This document shows positions 12,276 to 23,074 of a DNA stretch of 64,000 nucleotides, piece after piece. The notes under the pieces were generated by a model. The model made no database searches. It worked only from the letters and a program-made list of their open reading frames with translations, and had not been told where the DNA came from. Location: contig NC_054706.1 in the NCBI RefSeq assembly GCF_016097555.1, positions 43,624,004-43,688,003 of the forward strand. The letters run 5' to 3'. Position numbers and translations under genes: made by a program. Numbering within the stretch: position 1 is the stretch's first letter; every line of letters starts with the position of its first letter. The stretch comes from Gigantopelta aegis (Eukaryota; Mollusca; Gastropoda; Neomphalida; Peltospiridae).

Positions 12276-13250
12276 TATATATGTACTAGATCACTAAAAT
12301 TGGGGGGGGGGGGGGTCCTGTCTTTCAACTTGTTTTGCTGTCCACCTCCACATCCCAGTACTTGTCTTTCCAACCATGAGATGCTTGTGCCACAAACCTG
12401 ACATTTCCCATCAGCTTTTAGCTGTGGGCTTTACCTAGTCTGACCACTCAGGAGTGTTCAGTAGTTACTTCTGGCATTGTTAATTTAATGCTGGAACAAA
12501 GAAAGATTGAAGGAAAGAAAAAGTAAATTAATTTAAAGAATAAATTACGAAATAGAAAATAGTATATAGTATATTTTTCATTATTATTATCATCACCACT
12601 ACCATCATTACCATTACTACTACTGTATTATTATTTCACATGTATAGCGATAACGTATAAGATGTAACTTAAATAAAAACAGAATAGTAAAAGAAGATTA
12701 ATAATATGAGAAATTAAAATAAATGTTTTTAATTTGATATATTGTGGGCTTTTTTTTTGGCTTTTTTCTTCTTCTGTTTTTTTTTTTGGGGGGGGTGTGT
12801 ATTTTGTTTAATTTTTAGTTTGTTGAAGCTTTGTAGAGTTAATTTCCTGACCCCACTCCTATAAAAATGTGGTCGGGCTTGGAAAATAATGAGACTCAAC
12901 ACTGTGACAGTATAGTTTTATAGCATGAAAGAAACCAATTCATTAAAAATCATGGTTAACAAACATCACACAATTATTATGCTTTTGAAATGACCCCCAA
13001 ACGTGACAAAGTAAAATATCTGAATGACACACATTTATCTAGAAAATACCAGTTGCATGAAAAGGGCACACTGAATGGTTATAGTATTGTTTGTCACACA
13101 CTGGTAGTCAAAATATTAATAACAATCCACATATAGATACAGAACACACCTGGCTGCTAGGATACCCAAACTAGGCTACCACATGTTGGTGTTGTATGTT
13201 GGTTGACTAAAGGCTGGCTGTCTGTATACAGGCATGTCCCTATTTCTCTC
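12276..13250. other. Intergenic DNA with homopolymer runs
   Basis: G-runs at about 12,302-12,315 and T/G runs at about 12,748-12,797. No exon or family member was recognised. Confidence 0.4.
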
Positions 13251-13252
13251 TT

Positions 13253-13862
13253 GGGACGGGATCTAGCCCAGTAGATAGAGTGTTTGCTTAAGTCAAAGAT
13301 CAAACTCCTTTGGTGGATTCTCGTTCAGCCCAGTGGGGTAGGAAGGTGCCAAAATGGGGGGGGGGGGGGGGGGCACAATTTTATATTTACACTATTATAA
13401 AGCAAATATAAAGCTTGGGGGGGGGGGGACATGTCCCCCTTGCCCCCTGCTTCCTACGCCAGTGCAGCCAGCATCGACGTATGGGGACTCTTTGATTTAG
13501 GGGGGGCTGGAGGGGTTGATTTGCCCGAAATTTTACCCAGATAAAAACTGCTCGAATTTTTCACACAATTTTCCCACAGTTTTGCCCAAATTTGGGGGGG
13601 CAATTGCCCCCCCCCCCCCCCCCCGGGTCGTACGCCCATGGCAGCCAGTACCACAACTGGTACATCAAAGGCTGTGGTATGTGCTATCCTGTCCATGGGA
13701 TGGTGCATATAAAAGATCCCTTGCTGCTAATCGAAAAGAGTAGCCCATGAAATGGACAGCAGGTTTCTTCCCTCAATATCTGTGTGGTCCTTAACCATGT
13801 CTGACACCATATAACTGTAAATAAAATGTGTTGAGTGTGTTGTTAAATAAAACATTTCCTTC
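13253..13862 (+). repeat. tRNA-derived SINE, type A tail, interrupted
   Basis: A tRNA-like head (GGGACGGGATCTAGCCCAG at 13,256) is followed by G/C-run-rich sequence. The SINE body then resumes at about 13,640 with ACATCAAAGGCTGTGGTATG, GGTGCATATAAAAGATCCC and TTGCTGCTAATCGAAAAGAG. It ends AAATGTGTTGAGTGTG and AAATAAAACATTTCC. The interruption (about 13,340-13,640) contains two G-runs and one C-run. Whether head and body belong to one insertion is likely but not certain. Confidence 0.7.
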
Positions 13863-13865
13863 CTT

Positions 13866-13997
13866 CATTTGGTGGACCATTCTCTGATTGTGGTTTTCTG
13901 ATCCCAACCAGTGCCCCACAGTTGATACATCAAAGGTTGTGGGATGTGTTAAATTGTCCTGTCTGTGGGAAAGTGTGCTGCTAATGGAAAACTGTAG
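13866..13997 (+). repeat. Second SINE body, truncated
   Basis: Contains ACATCAAAGGTTGTGGGATG and TGTCCTGTCTGTGGG, followed by GTGCTGCTAATGGAAAA. Head and tail are missing. Confidence 0.65.
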
Positions 13998-14008
13998 GGG
14001 GCATCCAT

Positions 14009-14583
14009 AAGGAGGGGAGAGGGATCAGACATTACATACAAAGAGTGTGGGTTCACCGACGGTGTACATTCTCAAATGTGTTACAAAATAAAGGAGGGGA
14101 GAGGGATCAGACATTACATACAAAGAGTGTGGGTTCACCGACGGTGTACATTCTCAAATGTGTTACAAAATAAAGGAGGGGAGAGGGATCAGACATTACA
14201 TACAAAGAGTGTGGGTTCACCGACGGTGTACATTCTCAAATGTGTTACAAAATAAAGGAGGGGAGAGGGATCAGACATTACATACAAAGAGTGTGGGTTC
14301 ACCGACGGTGTACATTCTCAAATGTGTTACAAAATAAAGGAGGGGAGAGGGATCAGACATTACATACAAAGAGTGTGGGTTCACCGACGGTGTACATTCT
14401 CAAATGTGTTACAAAATAAAGGAGGGGAGAGGGATCAGACATTACATACAAAGAGTGTGGGTTCACCGACGGTGTACATTCTCAAATGTGTTACAAAATA
14501 AAGGAGGGGAGAGGGATCAGACATTACATACAAAGAGTGTGGGTTCACCGACGGTGTACATTCTCAAATGTGTTACAAAATAA
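14009..14583. repeat. 82-bp unit repeated seven times without visible change
   Basis: Units start at 14,009, 14,091, 14,173, 14,255, 14,337, 14,419 and 14,501. Each begins AAGGAGGGGAGAGGGATCAG and contains GGGTTCACCGACGGTGTACA and CTCAAATGTGTTACAAAATA. I see no difference between copies, so the array is either very recent or kept uniform. It starts directly after the truncated SINE at 13,866. Confidence 0.97.
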
Positions 14584-15585
14584 AGTCACTTATAGTGTAC
14601 TCTAGGAGACAGATTTTTAAATGGCAATCAAATGTCAAGTTTGTTTAAAACATTCAACTTCTGTACAGTTTTAAATGTTTCAAACTATATGGTGTAAAAT
14701 ATATACAATCCATGAATCCTACTTGTATCCAATCAATGTGATTACAATCAGCTCCACTGGTCCATAACTATTATCGGTAGACCAGTAGAGCCGATTTCAA
14801 TCAGATTAGTATCCAATGTAGGCTACTTTTCAAAATGGAGGGTCGATGTACGCCTATACATGGGGAGGGACATAAAGATCAAATGTACAAAAGGTGTACA
14901 TGGGGGAAGGGATTTTCTCTAAAGACTATGAATCTGCTATCAGAATGACTCAATGTTTGGCCTACAATTGCCAATGATCAGTCAATGTACTCTGGTGTTA
15001 AACAGACTGTAATTGTTTGTGTTTCCATCTCTCCCTCCATCCATCCCTCTTTTCCTTCCTACCTGCCTTTCTCTCTCATTCTCTCATTTCTTTTTTTTTA
15101 CCCAAACCAACCCCCCCCCTCCCCCCACATACACACACACACAACACACACACACACACCATACAGGCTAAATAAGATTTTTTTATAAACATTTTTCTGT
15201 TACATTTAAAGTAGTTTTTTCTTTTAAATTGTGTTAATTATAGTGTTCTTTACACATTAAGTGTTGTTTTTATCCTCTCACACACACAGACACCACACAA
15301 CAACCCATTCCCTTGCAGGTGGTGCCACATTGTTAGATGTACACAGCCTGTGTCTCTTTTTGCAATGGTAATCATTATCCTGAAAAGAACACATCAATGA
15401 ACATTAAATAAATATTAATTTTATTTAAATTTTTTAAAATGTTATTAATTTTAAGTCAGTTTAAATTCATCTTTTGGTAATAATATCAGTTTGACTCGAT
15501 ATGAAGTAGGCCTACAAACTAAGGCAGGGAATACAGTTTCTTACACACTTGTGTAAGAGATGACTTTTTAGACTTGCGATGATCT
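14584..15585. other. Intergenic DNA with pyrimidine and CA tracts
   Basis: A C/T-rich block (15,030-15,125) is followed by a short (CA)n stretch (15,127-15,160). No gene or interspersed family was recognised. Confidence 0.45.
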
Positions 15586-15587
15586 AA

Positions 15588-15900
15588 GGAAATGTTTTAT
15601 TTAACGACACACTCAACACATTTTATATATGGTTATATAGCATCAGACATATGGTTAAGGACCACACATATTGAGAGAGAAAACCTGCTGTCGCCACTTC
15701 ATGGACTACTCTTTTCAATAAGCAGCAAGGGGTCTTTTATATGCACCATCTTACAGACAGGGTAGCACATACCACGGCCTTTGATATACCAGTCTTGGTG
15801 CACTGGCTGGAACGAGAAATAGCCCAATGAGCCCACCAATAGGGATCGATCCCACACCAACCACACATCGAGCAAGCGCTGTACCACTGGGCAATGATCT
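15588..15900 (-). repeat. tRNA-derived SINE, type A tail, near full length
   Basis: On the - strand it has head and B-box-like region GGGATCGATCCC (about 15,842-15,853), body words GGCCGTGGTATGTGCTACCC and AAAAGACCCCTTGCTGCTTA, and a tail ending in AAATAAAACATTTCC. It runs from about 15,900 (head) down to 15,588. Confidence 0.85.
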
Positions 15901-16202
15901 GGTCGCCAGAACCGTACTATCCAATACTGTCCCAAATAGATCGTTCTGTGACAAGTTAACCTGAAACTGCGTAAGTTTCATAAATATGTTTTAGTTGAGT
16001 TTTAAGGATAGTCTATGTAAGAAATAGAATACTACATTTGTGGCCATTACATACCATTTATGTTACAACTCTTTGTTTAAAAAGGTATAAACAACTTGTA
16101 AGATAAATATGGGTATATAGTGTTTTCTATGGGAACTTGGTGAAATGAAAACTCATTGTCTACCACTGTTATGCAGCTGATTTCCTTAGCCTACCTATTT
16201 AT

Positions 16203-16400
16203 AGCTAGTCCTTCCCACAGGGAATGCTTTTTTCATACGAATGAATTTACTACAAGCTATTTATTTCTGAGCCGATTGTTTTCTAAATTACACACAAAAA
16301 TAGTCTCTCTTTTTTGTTATTTTTAAAACACTTTTACTTTTCTTCTTACATCAAACCAAACTGAAATTATTTACAAAAAACATTTGTACGTTTGTACTAT
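16203..16400. mobile_element. MITE family B, copy 2
   Basis: Starts TAGTCCTTCCCACAGGGAAT and shares ATTTATTTCTGAGCCGATTG and ACTTTTCTTCTTACATC with the copies at 4,783 and 59,693. The right end is not clear. Confidence 0.65.
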
Positions 16401-16527
16401 TGATACTTTTGTGTGCCCCTGTATGTCACATACAAAATTAATCTAAATTAGATTACCGGTAATAATTAGTATTTTTAATTTATTTTTTACTCTTAAAGAT
16501 GAAAAATATTTGTGAAAATAATTAAAG

Positions 16528-16760
16528 TTTGTTTTGTTTAACGACACCACTAGAGCACATTGATTAAGTAATCACCCTCTATTGGATGTAAAACATTTGG
16601 TAATTCAACACATAGTCATCCTAATGCAACATGAGATCTTTTATATGCACTTTCCTACAGACAGGAAAGCACATAGCACGGCCTTTGACCAGATATGGTG
16701 CACTAGTTGGAACGAAAAAAGAACAATATCAGTGGAATGGATCCAAGTGAGCACTCTTGA
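16528..16760 (-). repeat. SINE with type B tail
   Basis: Contains GTTTAACGACACCACTAGAG and TTGGATGTAAAACATTTGGT (tail B on the - strand), then the shared body around CCTACAGACAGGAAAGCACA. The body is the same as in type A copies; only the tail differs. Confidence 0.8.
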
Positions 16761-17074
16761 TCAACTGACTGAACTAATGTCGGACTTCTGATCAAATAGC
16801 CCCACTTACAAGCAGATGTGTCCGAGTTAGTCAAATGTTTAAATTGTTGAATTTTTCATTAGGTCTAGTGCTAGTGTGGATATTAAGCACTAAGGCTGGC
16901 CTTAGTGGAGCTAAATTCCAATAAGAACCACTGGCTGCAACCTGAAAAGAAATGAAGCCATTTTTTTAAAATGAAGCAGAAGTGTTTATCACCAATGGTT
17001 TTCAAAAATTCCTCAATTTTATTCACAGCAACTTGGCTCAAAGGGACATTTGTCAGTTGATATTTTCAAAACAG

Positions 17075-17107
<33 letters not shown>

Positions 17108-17342
17108 CCATCAGTCATTGACAATTTTGTTCAATTTGAATATACCAATCCAAAACAGATAATCCTAGAATATGCCAAAACTTGTGTCAGAAGTAATGTG
17201 TGTATGTATGTATTGGCCTACCCAAAATCTAAGATGACATGTACTATTATAATAAATCATTTATTATTAAAATCATTTATTACAATAGTACCCCCTTGGA
17301 TTTTAGTTAGAACTTACAGACATCCACAATACAGGGGCAGGT

Positions 17343-17347
<5 letters not shown>

Positions 17348-17433
<86 letters not shown>
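17348..17433. repeat. (TA)n microsatellite, left part
   Basis: About 85 bp of alternating TA, interrupted on its right by the Tc1-like element. A further 30 bp of the same repeat continue at 18,931-18,962. It makes an open frame of repeated Tyr-Ile that is not a gene. Confidence 0.97.
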
Positions 17434-17434
<1 letters not shown>

Positions 17435-18929
17435 TCTTCAAAAGAAGAAAAACGCAAAACCACATTGTCGTAACATTTGGAGAATTGATTTAATTATTGA
17501 ATGGTGAGTCCCATAATTACCAAATGTTGCAGGATTGTTCACAGTTCACTCTAGTCCATTGTGAGTAAGTGATAGGACACACCACCAAGGTCAAGGTCAT
17601 CTGGAGTCAATACCGGGTGTGGCCTCCGCGTGTGTTGACAACTGCCTGGCACCGCCTGCCCATTGAAGCAACCAGAGTACGGATGACGTCCCGGGGGATG
17701 GTGGCCCACTCGGCCTGCAAGGCTGCTGCCAGCTCGGGCAGGGTCTGGGGCTGTGGTTGTCGCTGTCGGAGGCGTCGGTCCCAACTCGTCCCATAGATGC
17801 TCAATTGGGTTCAAATCCGGTGATGTCGATGGCCAAGGAAGGACATTAATGTTGTTGTTCTGTAGGAAAGCCGTTGTGAGACGTGCTGTGTGAGGCCTGG
17901 CGTTGTCATGTTGGAACACTGCGTTGGCGTTGGCCATAACTGGAACGATGTGTGGCCGGAGGATCTGGTCAATGTAGCCCTGTGCATTCAGGTTGCCCTG
18001 CACGTGGACCAGGTCAGTTCTGCCAGTGTGTGAGATGGCTGCCCACACCATGACACTACCCCCGCCGAATCTGTCCACTTCCTGCACGCAGTTTGCCGCA
18101 TAACGTTCACCACGACGCCTATACACGCGACATCTTCCATCATGACGTCGGAGCAGAAATCGGGACTCCTCACTGAATCACACCTGTCTCCATCGCAGTT
18201 GAGGCCATTGTCGATGAATCTGGCACCACTGCAGTCGGAGTCGACGGTGTTGTGGTGTTAAGATGACACCTCGAACTGGACGCCTGGCACGAATTCCTAC
18301 CTCACGTAGGCGGTTCCGTACGGTCTGGTCGGATATCCTGCGCAAACCTGGTATTGCTGCGGCTGTGGAGGTGGCAGTAGTCAATCGTTCCCGAAGGTGG
18401 CGTACCCGGATGTAGCGGTCCTGCCCGGGGGTAGTGACCCGTGGTCGACCGGATCTAGGGAGGTCACGTGTTGATCCATGTTGCTGGTAACGGTCCCACA
18501 GTCTGGAGATGGTGCTTGGGGACACATGGAATGCCCTGGCAACGGCCGTTCTGGATTCGCCTGCGTCTAGTCGGCCGATGGCATTGTTTCTCTGCGGTTC
18601 ACTGAGACGTGGCATGTCCTGGATTGTCAACTGTCGGCCAGATACAGAGGCCAGGCAAGCGAACACCCTGCACTTTTATACTGTCGGTGTTCATGTTGCA
18701 CGTGCAGACAACGCACGTGCATTGGTGACATGGTTTGCACGTGGCTGCGTTTTTGCGAATATTCACATTTTGGAACTTTATTGTACAGTAGCTGCGTTTT
18801 ATCGAATGTAACCGTGGGAATGTGTTTGGGACATGCAATGACCTTATATTCACAAAGCATGAACCGGTAGGAAACATAAAATCGGAGTTATAACCCATTT
18901 GTACCCTTTTGCGTTTCTTTTTTTGAAGA

Positions 18930-18930
<1 letters not shown>
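17434..18930 (-). mobile_element. Tc1/mariner-type DNA transposon, copy 1 (1,497 bp)
   Basis: The ends are inverted: CTCTTCAAAAGAAGAAAAAC at the left, and the complement of GTTTCTTTTTTTGAAGAG at the right, each flanked by TA. It sits inside a (TA)n tract, consistent with the TA target preference of the family. Its transposase gene lies on the - strand. Copy 2 (55,776-57,262) is nearly identical over its whole length. Confidence 0.95.
17607..18666 (-). pseudogene. Tc1-like transposase, broken copy 1
   Basis: The protein begins with a paired-like helix-turn-helix region (LSEPQRNNAIGRLDAGESRT, then AVARAFHVSPSTISRLWDRY) followed by a second HTH. The DD34E catalytic core has the second Asp in FQHDNARPHTARL and the Glu in SPDLNPIEHLWDEL; 34 residues separate them. 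This copy is dead: a TGA stands where copy 2 has the Trp of WFSDES (18,178-18,180), the first catalytic Asp of that motif is Glu here (18,169-18,171), and one extra base near 17,780 shifts the last 60 or so residues. Family members cut and paste at TA by a DDE mechanism. Confidence 0.95.
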
Positions 18931-18966
<36 letters not shown>

Positions 18967-18980
18967 CCCCCCCCCCCCAC
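18931..18980. repeat. (TA)n right part plus C-run
   Basis: Continues the microsatellite that the Tc1-like copy split, then about 15 C residues. Confidence 0.95.
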
Positions 18981-19600
18981 GTTTTGGCAGCTTTCTACGC
19001 CACTGAGGGGGTATGCTCCTCGTGAAAGTATTCCTTAACCTGTTTAGCCTACCTAGACACACAATTACATATTCACATGCGCGCGCATATGCACCATACC
19101 CCCTATTTAAAAATTTAATTTTTATTTATCATTTAATTTAAAGATACAATGTCATCGCAAAAGCTACATTTTGACACGACCCCTGGGTGAAGAGTGCACG
19201 TTCTCTCCTTACACATATTTAGAGGTCAGGCGATGGGCGCTGCCTCTATTAGCCAATCAGGGTTCAACATTTTTACAAACGTCAGAGGGAAGTACGCAAA
19301 ACACTCGTGACTTGGCAATATGCCCAAATTTTCTGATGCAATTTTGTAACCGGCTTGTTCATTTTATTTTTGAAGTTTGCGACATGAAATATAGTTCCAA
19401 ACAAATTCTTGTTTTAGTCAGTAATTCTCATCTGTACAACGCTTTTGTATTAAATTTAGTAATTTATATATTTGTTTTCGACTGAATCAGTGATATATTT
19501 TGAAAATATTTTCACCATTGACTAATTGTATTTATAGAAAAGGTGTAGTAATATTGCCGATTGAAGATCTTTAGTATGCCACATTTCAGCTCGCGCCATT
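18981..19600 (+). promoter_or_regulatory. ATF4 upstream region
   Basis: Non-coding DNA in front of the ATF4 leader. CTCGCGCCATTTCCCGGAAA at about 19,590-19,610 is locally GC-rich and close to the leader, and contains the near-palindrome TTTCCCGGAAA. The transcription start cannot be fixed from sequence. Confidence 0.4.
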
Positions 19601-19650
19601 TCCCGGAAATTTTTCACAGCGAAGATACGTTTAACCATATTGTTGCGAAG

Positions 19651-19662
19651 ATGGCAGCTTAA
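19651..19662 (+). promoter_or_regulatory. ATF4 uORF1 (3 codons)
   Basis: ATG GCA GCT TAA, encoding Met-Ala-Ala. The context AAGATGG has A at -3 and G at +4, which is strong. In vertebrate ATF4 the first uORF also has three codons and lets ribosomes resume scanning after termination. The next ATG (uORF2) is 37 nt after this stop. AAGATGGC also resembles a YY1 site. Confidence 0.78.
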
Positions 19663-19704
19663 TTGGCACCACCCGCTCAACCGTGCAAGAAATTGCACAA
19701 TGGC

Positions 19705-20068
19705 GTAAGTATCATTAAGATATTAATTAATTGGATAATTAAATCATTTTGATGGTTTGTATTTTTATGTTTTTACTAATTAAAATGGAAGCTACAAATA
19801 TAAAACCTAAAAAACGTGGTATAATATCCGCCCGGTCCCCTCCATTATTATTTTGGGTTAGGGTTGGGGTTGGGGTACGGGGAGGGGGGGGGGTACCGGG
19901 CGGATATTTTTCCGATCGGGGTGGAACCACACAAACTAAAAAAAAATTCAATGTATTTTGTGTTGTGAGCATAAGCTGACCCCAATAAATATTGCTTTTG
20001 CATAATTTTCTGCACACCCGCAACCTGTTGTCTGGTTCCTAACTAATGTTTTGCCTTTTGTTTTTCAG
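19705..20068 (+). other. ATF4 intron 1, inside uORF2
   Basis: Donor GTAAGT and acceptor TTGTTTTTCAG. It carries the short MITE at 19,822-19,909. Splicing is needed to make the 63-codon uORF2. Confidence 0.82.
19822..19909. mobile_element. Mini-MITE in ATF4 intron 1 (88 bp)
   Basis: Ends AATATCCGCCCGGT and ACCGGGCGGATATT are perfect inverted repeats. Between them is a G-rich stretch with GGGTTAGGGTTGGGGTTGGG. Confidence 0.75.
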
Positions 20069-20172
20069 TTCCCTACATAATGTCGTTTTCCTACTTGCAT
20101 TGGCAACCGTAAAGCCTACTGATCTACACCAGTATAGCTACTTTGACTACCTGTATTACTACCCGGACAATA

Positions 20173-22009
20173 ATGATGGAAATGGAAGACTTTATCGGCG
20201 ATATGGCTGCAGAGTGGCAGCTGGACCAGCCGCTCGGACTGACCCTGTTCGATGACCCCCTGGAGTCGCTCGGAAGGTCCGAGCCAGTAAAACACTGCTC
20301 CACGGCACCAGATGTTGTAGAGCATGTTTCACATGATGATCGCTGGGAAGGTACGTTTGTTTAAGTCTTCATGTTATAGCAGGAAACATTTTGTTTGGTA
20401 TTATATTGCAAGTGCAACATATCTGTAAAGTGTGTATCACAAAATTGGTGATTTTCTGACATCATTGATCATTAACCTCTTGAACAAGGTGGTGGTGTTG
20501 CACGCTATAAAGTATGTAGAATATGAGCTTGGTATTTTCGTGCTGGGGCGTCGTTAAACATCTATTCTATCCTATTTGGTATATGTACTTGCGCTAATAA
20601 ACATTGACCACCCTCTCAGGGCTGTTCTTTCTTGGTAGGCAACTGCCCATACACCTTGATTGGCACTATCACTAGTCGGTTTTGAAAACGAAGATGTTGA
20701 AAGTCTGAGCAGCATATTCCTGTGATGTTGGTCTGCTTTAGTATGCAATTTTTGGTAGTCTTTGCAAGCCTTTAAGAATTGAAAATTGGCATACATCATT
20801 TATGGGTTGTGCAAAAACAAATTCAAGATGCCCACTTCATTTTTGTGTAACCGTTTTCACTGTATATGATATCCTAAATTTAATACCCAAACTAAAATGG
20901 GTTCCATAAAACTAGAATTAGAGGCCTGGCTTGTTTTCTCAAAATTTTGTCATTCTTGATCTGTGGTAATTTAAGACTTGTTGCTTGGCATGGTAAAATA
21001 AATTTTGAAGTAATGGCAAGCTTTCTCTCTTTAATGGTATTGTGACAATTTATTTAAAATGAGCATTTAGTCCTTTTGTTTCAAGATTTATCGCTCTGTT
21101 TGCATAATGTTGTAATATTTCCTTGATGTCAATGTTGCATCTTTAATTTACAAATAGATATTTGAAACAAACCTATTGTACCTTTCAGATCCGTTCAGTG
21201 AGCAGTGGATGGAGGACACCGGTTTGGCAGAGTTGTTTGATGTTATACCCACTGAACTTGCAACAGTGAAACAGGTGCACCCTTCCAGTGACGATTACAG
21301 TGCATATGCCATCAATTTGTTAGCAGAAATCTTGGAGACCAGCGAGACTTCGAGCAAACAGGAACCGGTGTGCAAACCAGAGCCATCGACGCCACCGCTG
21401 GCTGATGTCGGTATAGCCCCAGTAATCTCCTTTGATACATCTCAAGACAGTGAAATATGTGAGATTTTCTTGCGAGACAATTGTGGAGTTTTGGGCTCGC
21501 CTCTTTCAGTGGAAGATGTCGAGAGTTTGCTCTCTGGCTCTGAACCATCGTCACCAGGCACATCTGTGCCACCGTCTCCATCACCAGGCACATCTGTGCC
21601 ACCGTCTCTATCACCAGGCACATCTGTGCCACCGTCATCAGTCACAAGACCCATCTCGGACTTGGAAAAACTGTTAACATCTGATATGCCAATTTCTGTT
21701 CATCGGGTCAAGAATTCCACCAGTCGTAATATTAGACCAAAAATTAAAACTGTTTCAGATACTTGTGACATTAATATGGAATTTTTATCAAAGAAAGAAA
21801 AAAAGAAAATTCAGAACAAAAATGCAGCAATTCGGTATCGCATGAAAAAGAAAGTTGAATCAGAAACTATTAAGTCGGAGGAAAAACAATTGGAAGACAA
21901 GAATACAGGTTTAAGAGACAAAGTTGATCAGTTGCAAAGAGAAATTCAGTATATGAAAAATTTGATGGATGAAGTGCGCAATGCTAAACAGCTAAAATCT
22001 GGTTTTTAA
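20173..22009 (+). CDS. ATF4: Activating transcription factor 4 (bZIP)
   Basis: Coding exons are 20,173-20,350 and 21,189-22,009 (GT at 20,351, AG at 21,187-21,188), giving 999 nt and 332 aa; human ATF4 has 351. The start is the first of three in-frame ATGs (20,173, 20,176, 20,182). The C-terminus is a bZIP domain: basic region KKIQNKNAAIRYRMKKK (about 261-281), then a leucine zipper ending LQREIQYMKNLMDEVRNAK. This matches the ATF4 pattern NKTAATRYRQKKR...KEIQYLKDLIEEVRKA. The N-terminal two thirds is acidic and low complexity. It includes LGSPLSVEDVESLLS, also ATF4-like, and three 10-residue repeats of SPGTSVPPS type (21,551-21,640). An exact DSGxxS phosphodegron is not obvious; DSEICEIF lies roughly where one is expected. 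ATF4 dimerises on CRE/C/EBP-ATF sites and drives amino acid and redox genes in the integrated stress response. Translation is presumably controlled by the two uORFs. Confidence 0.94.
20351..21188 (+). other. ATF4 intron 2
   Basis: 838 bp, donor GTACGT, acceptor ACCTTTCAG. A SINE-like tail (GTGCTGGGGCGTCGTTAAAC) lies at about 20,538-20,558. Nothing else was recognised. Confidence 0.85.
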
Positions 22010-22785
22010 TTTGAGGGGGACTTTTTCATGACTTCATTGTGTGAATTGTTTGTGTGTGGGTGTGTGTGTGTGTGAGTGAAAACCATGTCTGCTCTTCTAG
22101 TTTTTGACTTCTATTTTCTGCTATTTTGCATATCTGGCTGAAAATGGCAACATGTTTCACAAGAAAATTATAAATGCGATGAATATAATGTACCTATGTT
22201 GCTTGTGAAACATTGTTTAAACTGAAGTGAGTGCGTGTAACTTGATTGTGTGGTAAATTCATTACACATTTACAGATATATTCATATTTCATCAGATTCA
22301 TGACTCGTGAGGGTTTATTTATTTCCCTATAGCATGTGAATTTATATGGTATCCATTTGGAATATATCAATTGGCTTAAATTGGGGAGAGCCATTGATCA
22401 CTCCTTTATTATTTTTTGGAAGGGGTACATATGCATACGTACATTATACAGGTACTTTGACACAAGTTTCGGAATATTCTCTGATTTTCTGTTTTGGATT
22501 GGTCAATTCTAGATTTTAAAAACTTAACAAAACTGTCAATGACTGATGTTTTTTATTTATTTTAAAAAAGAAAGAGAAAAAAAGACTGTTTTGGAAATGT
22601 CCCTTTCAGCCAAGTTGCTGTGAATAACCTTGAACCATTTTTGAACACCATTGGTGATGAACACTTCTGCTGCATTTAAAAAAAATGCTTAATTTTATTC
22701 ATATTGCAGCCAGTGGTTCTTTATTGGAATTCTAGTAATTGTTTAGCTATGGTATGCAAGTGTACATGCGTATCAACGTTCAGAT
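22010..22785 (+). other. ATF4 3' UTR and downstream DNA
   Basis: Includes a short (GT)n stretch (22,048-22,073). The end of the transcript cannot be placed. Confidence 0.5.
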
Positions 22786-23074
22786 TCAGGGCTTCTAGAA
22801 TTTTTATAAAATCGACTAGCCATGGGATCAGTTGTTTACAAAATTTACTAGCCACAATTAAAAATTCACTAGCCCTACTTTACATTAAGTTAATACATGA
22901 TACAATTTTATTAATACATGATACAATTTTACTAAATAATAGTAATAATAGTAATTATTAGACCTGTCTGAAAACAGTTCACTAGCTGTCTGGCATGGCA
23001 GTAGTAGTTATTTACTAGCCCAACATTCAATATCGCTAGCCATGAATGGGGCTACCATAATCTAGAAGCCCCGA
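22786..23074. mobile_element. MITE family C, copy 2
   Basis: Ends CAGGGCTTCTAGAATTTTTA and ATAATCTAGAAGCCCCG. Inside are CTAGCCATGG and TTCACTAGCCCTACTTTA, the family's repeated CTAG words in the opposite orientation to copy 1. It contains a small direct repeat ATACATGATACAATTTTA (about 22,892 and 22,914). Confidence 0.85.

Larger units (their letters stand above)
19700..20255 (+). promoter_or_regulatory. ATF4 uORF2, 63 codons, spliced, overlaps main start
   Basis: The ATG at 19,700 (context ACAATGG, strong) is followed by two bases of exon 1, then the donor GTAAGT (19,705). Joined to exon 2 at 20,069 (acceptor TTTTTCAG), the frame stays open for 63 codons and stops at TGA 20,253-20,255. The peptide begins MASLHNVVFLLALATVKPTD. 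It overlaps the main ATF4 frame from 20,173 to 20,255, exactly 83 nt, out of frame. In mammals uORF2 has 59 codons and, as I recall, the same 83-nt overlap; it blocks the main frame unless eIF2alpha phosphorylation delays reinitiation. A nested 10-codon ATG frame lies at 20,080-20,112. Confidence 0.82.

Noticed and set aside
15127-15165. (CA)n stretch as a possible regulatory Z-DNA element
   Set aside because: Short, imperfect, within a general pyrimidine/CA tract far from any gene start.
16982-17473. 163-codon frame ending in a Tyr-Ile run
   Set aside because: Made of an A-run, a (TA)n tract and the end of the Tc1-like element; no protein family.
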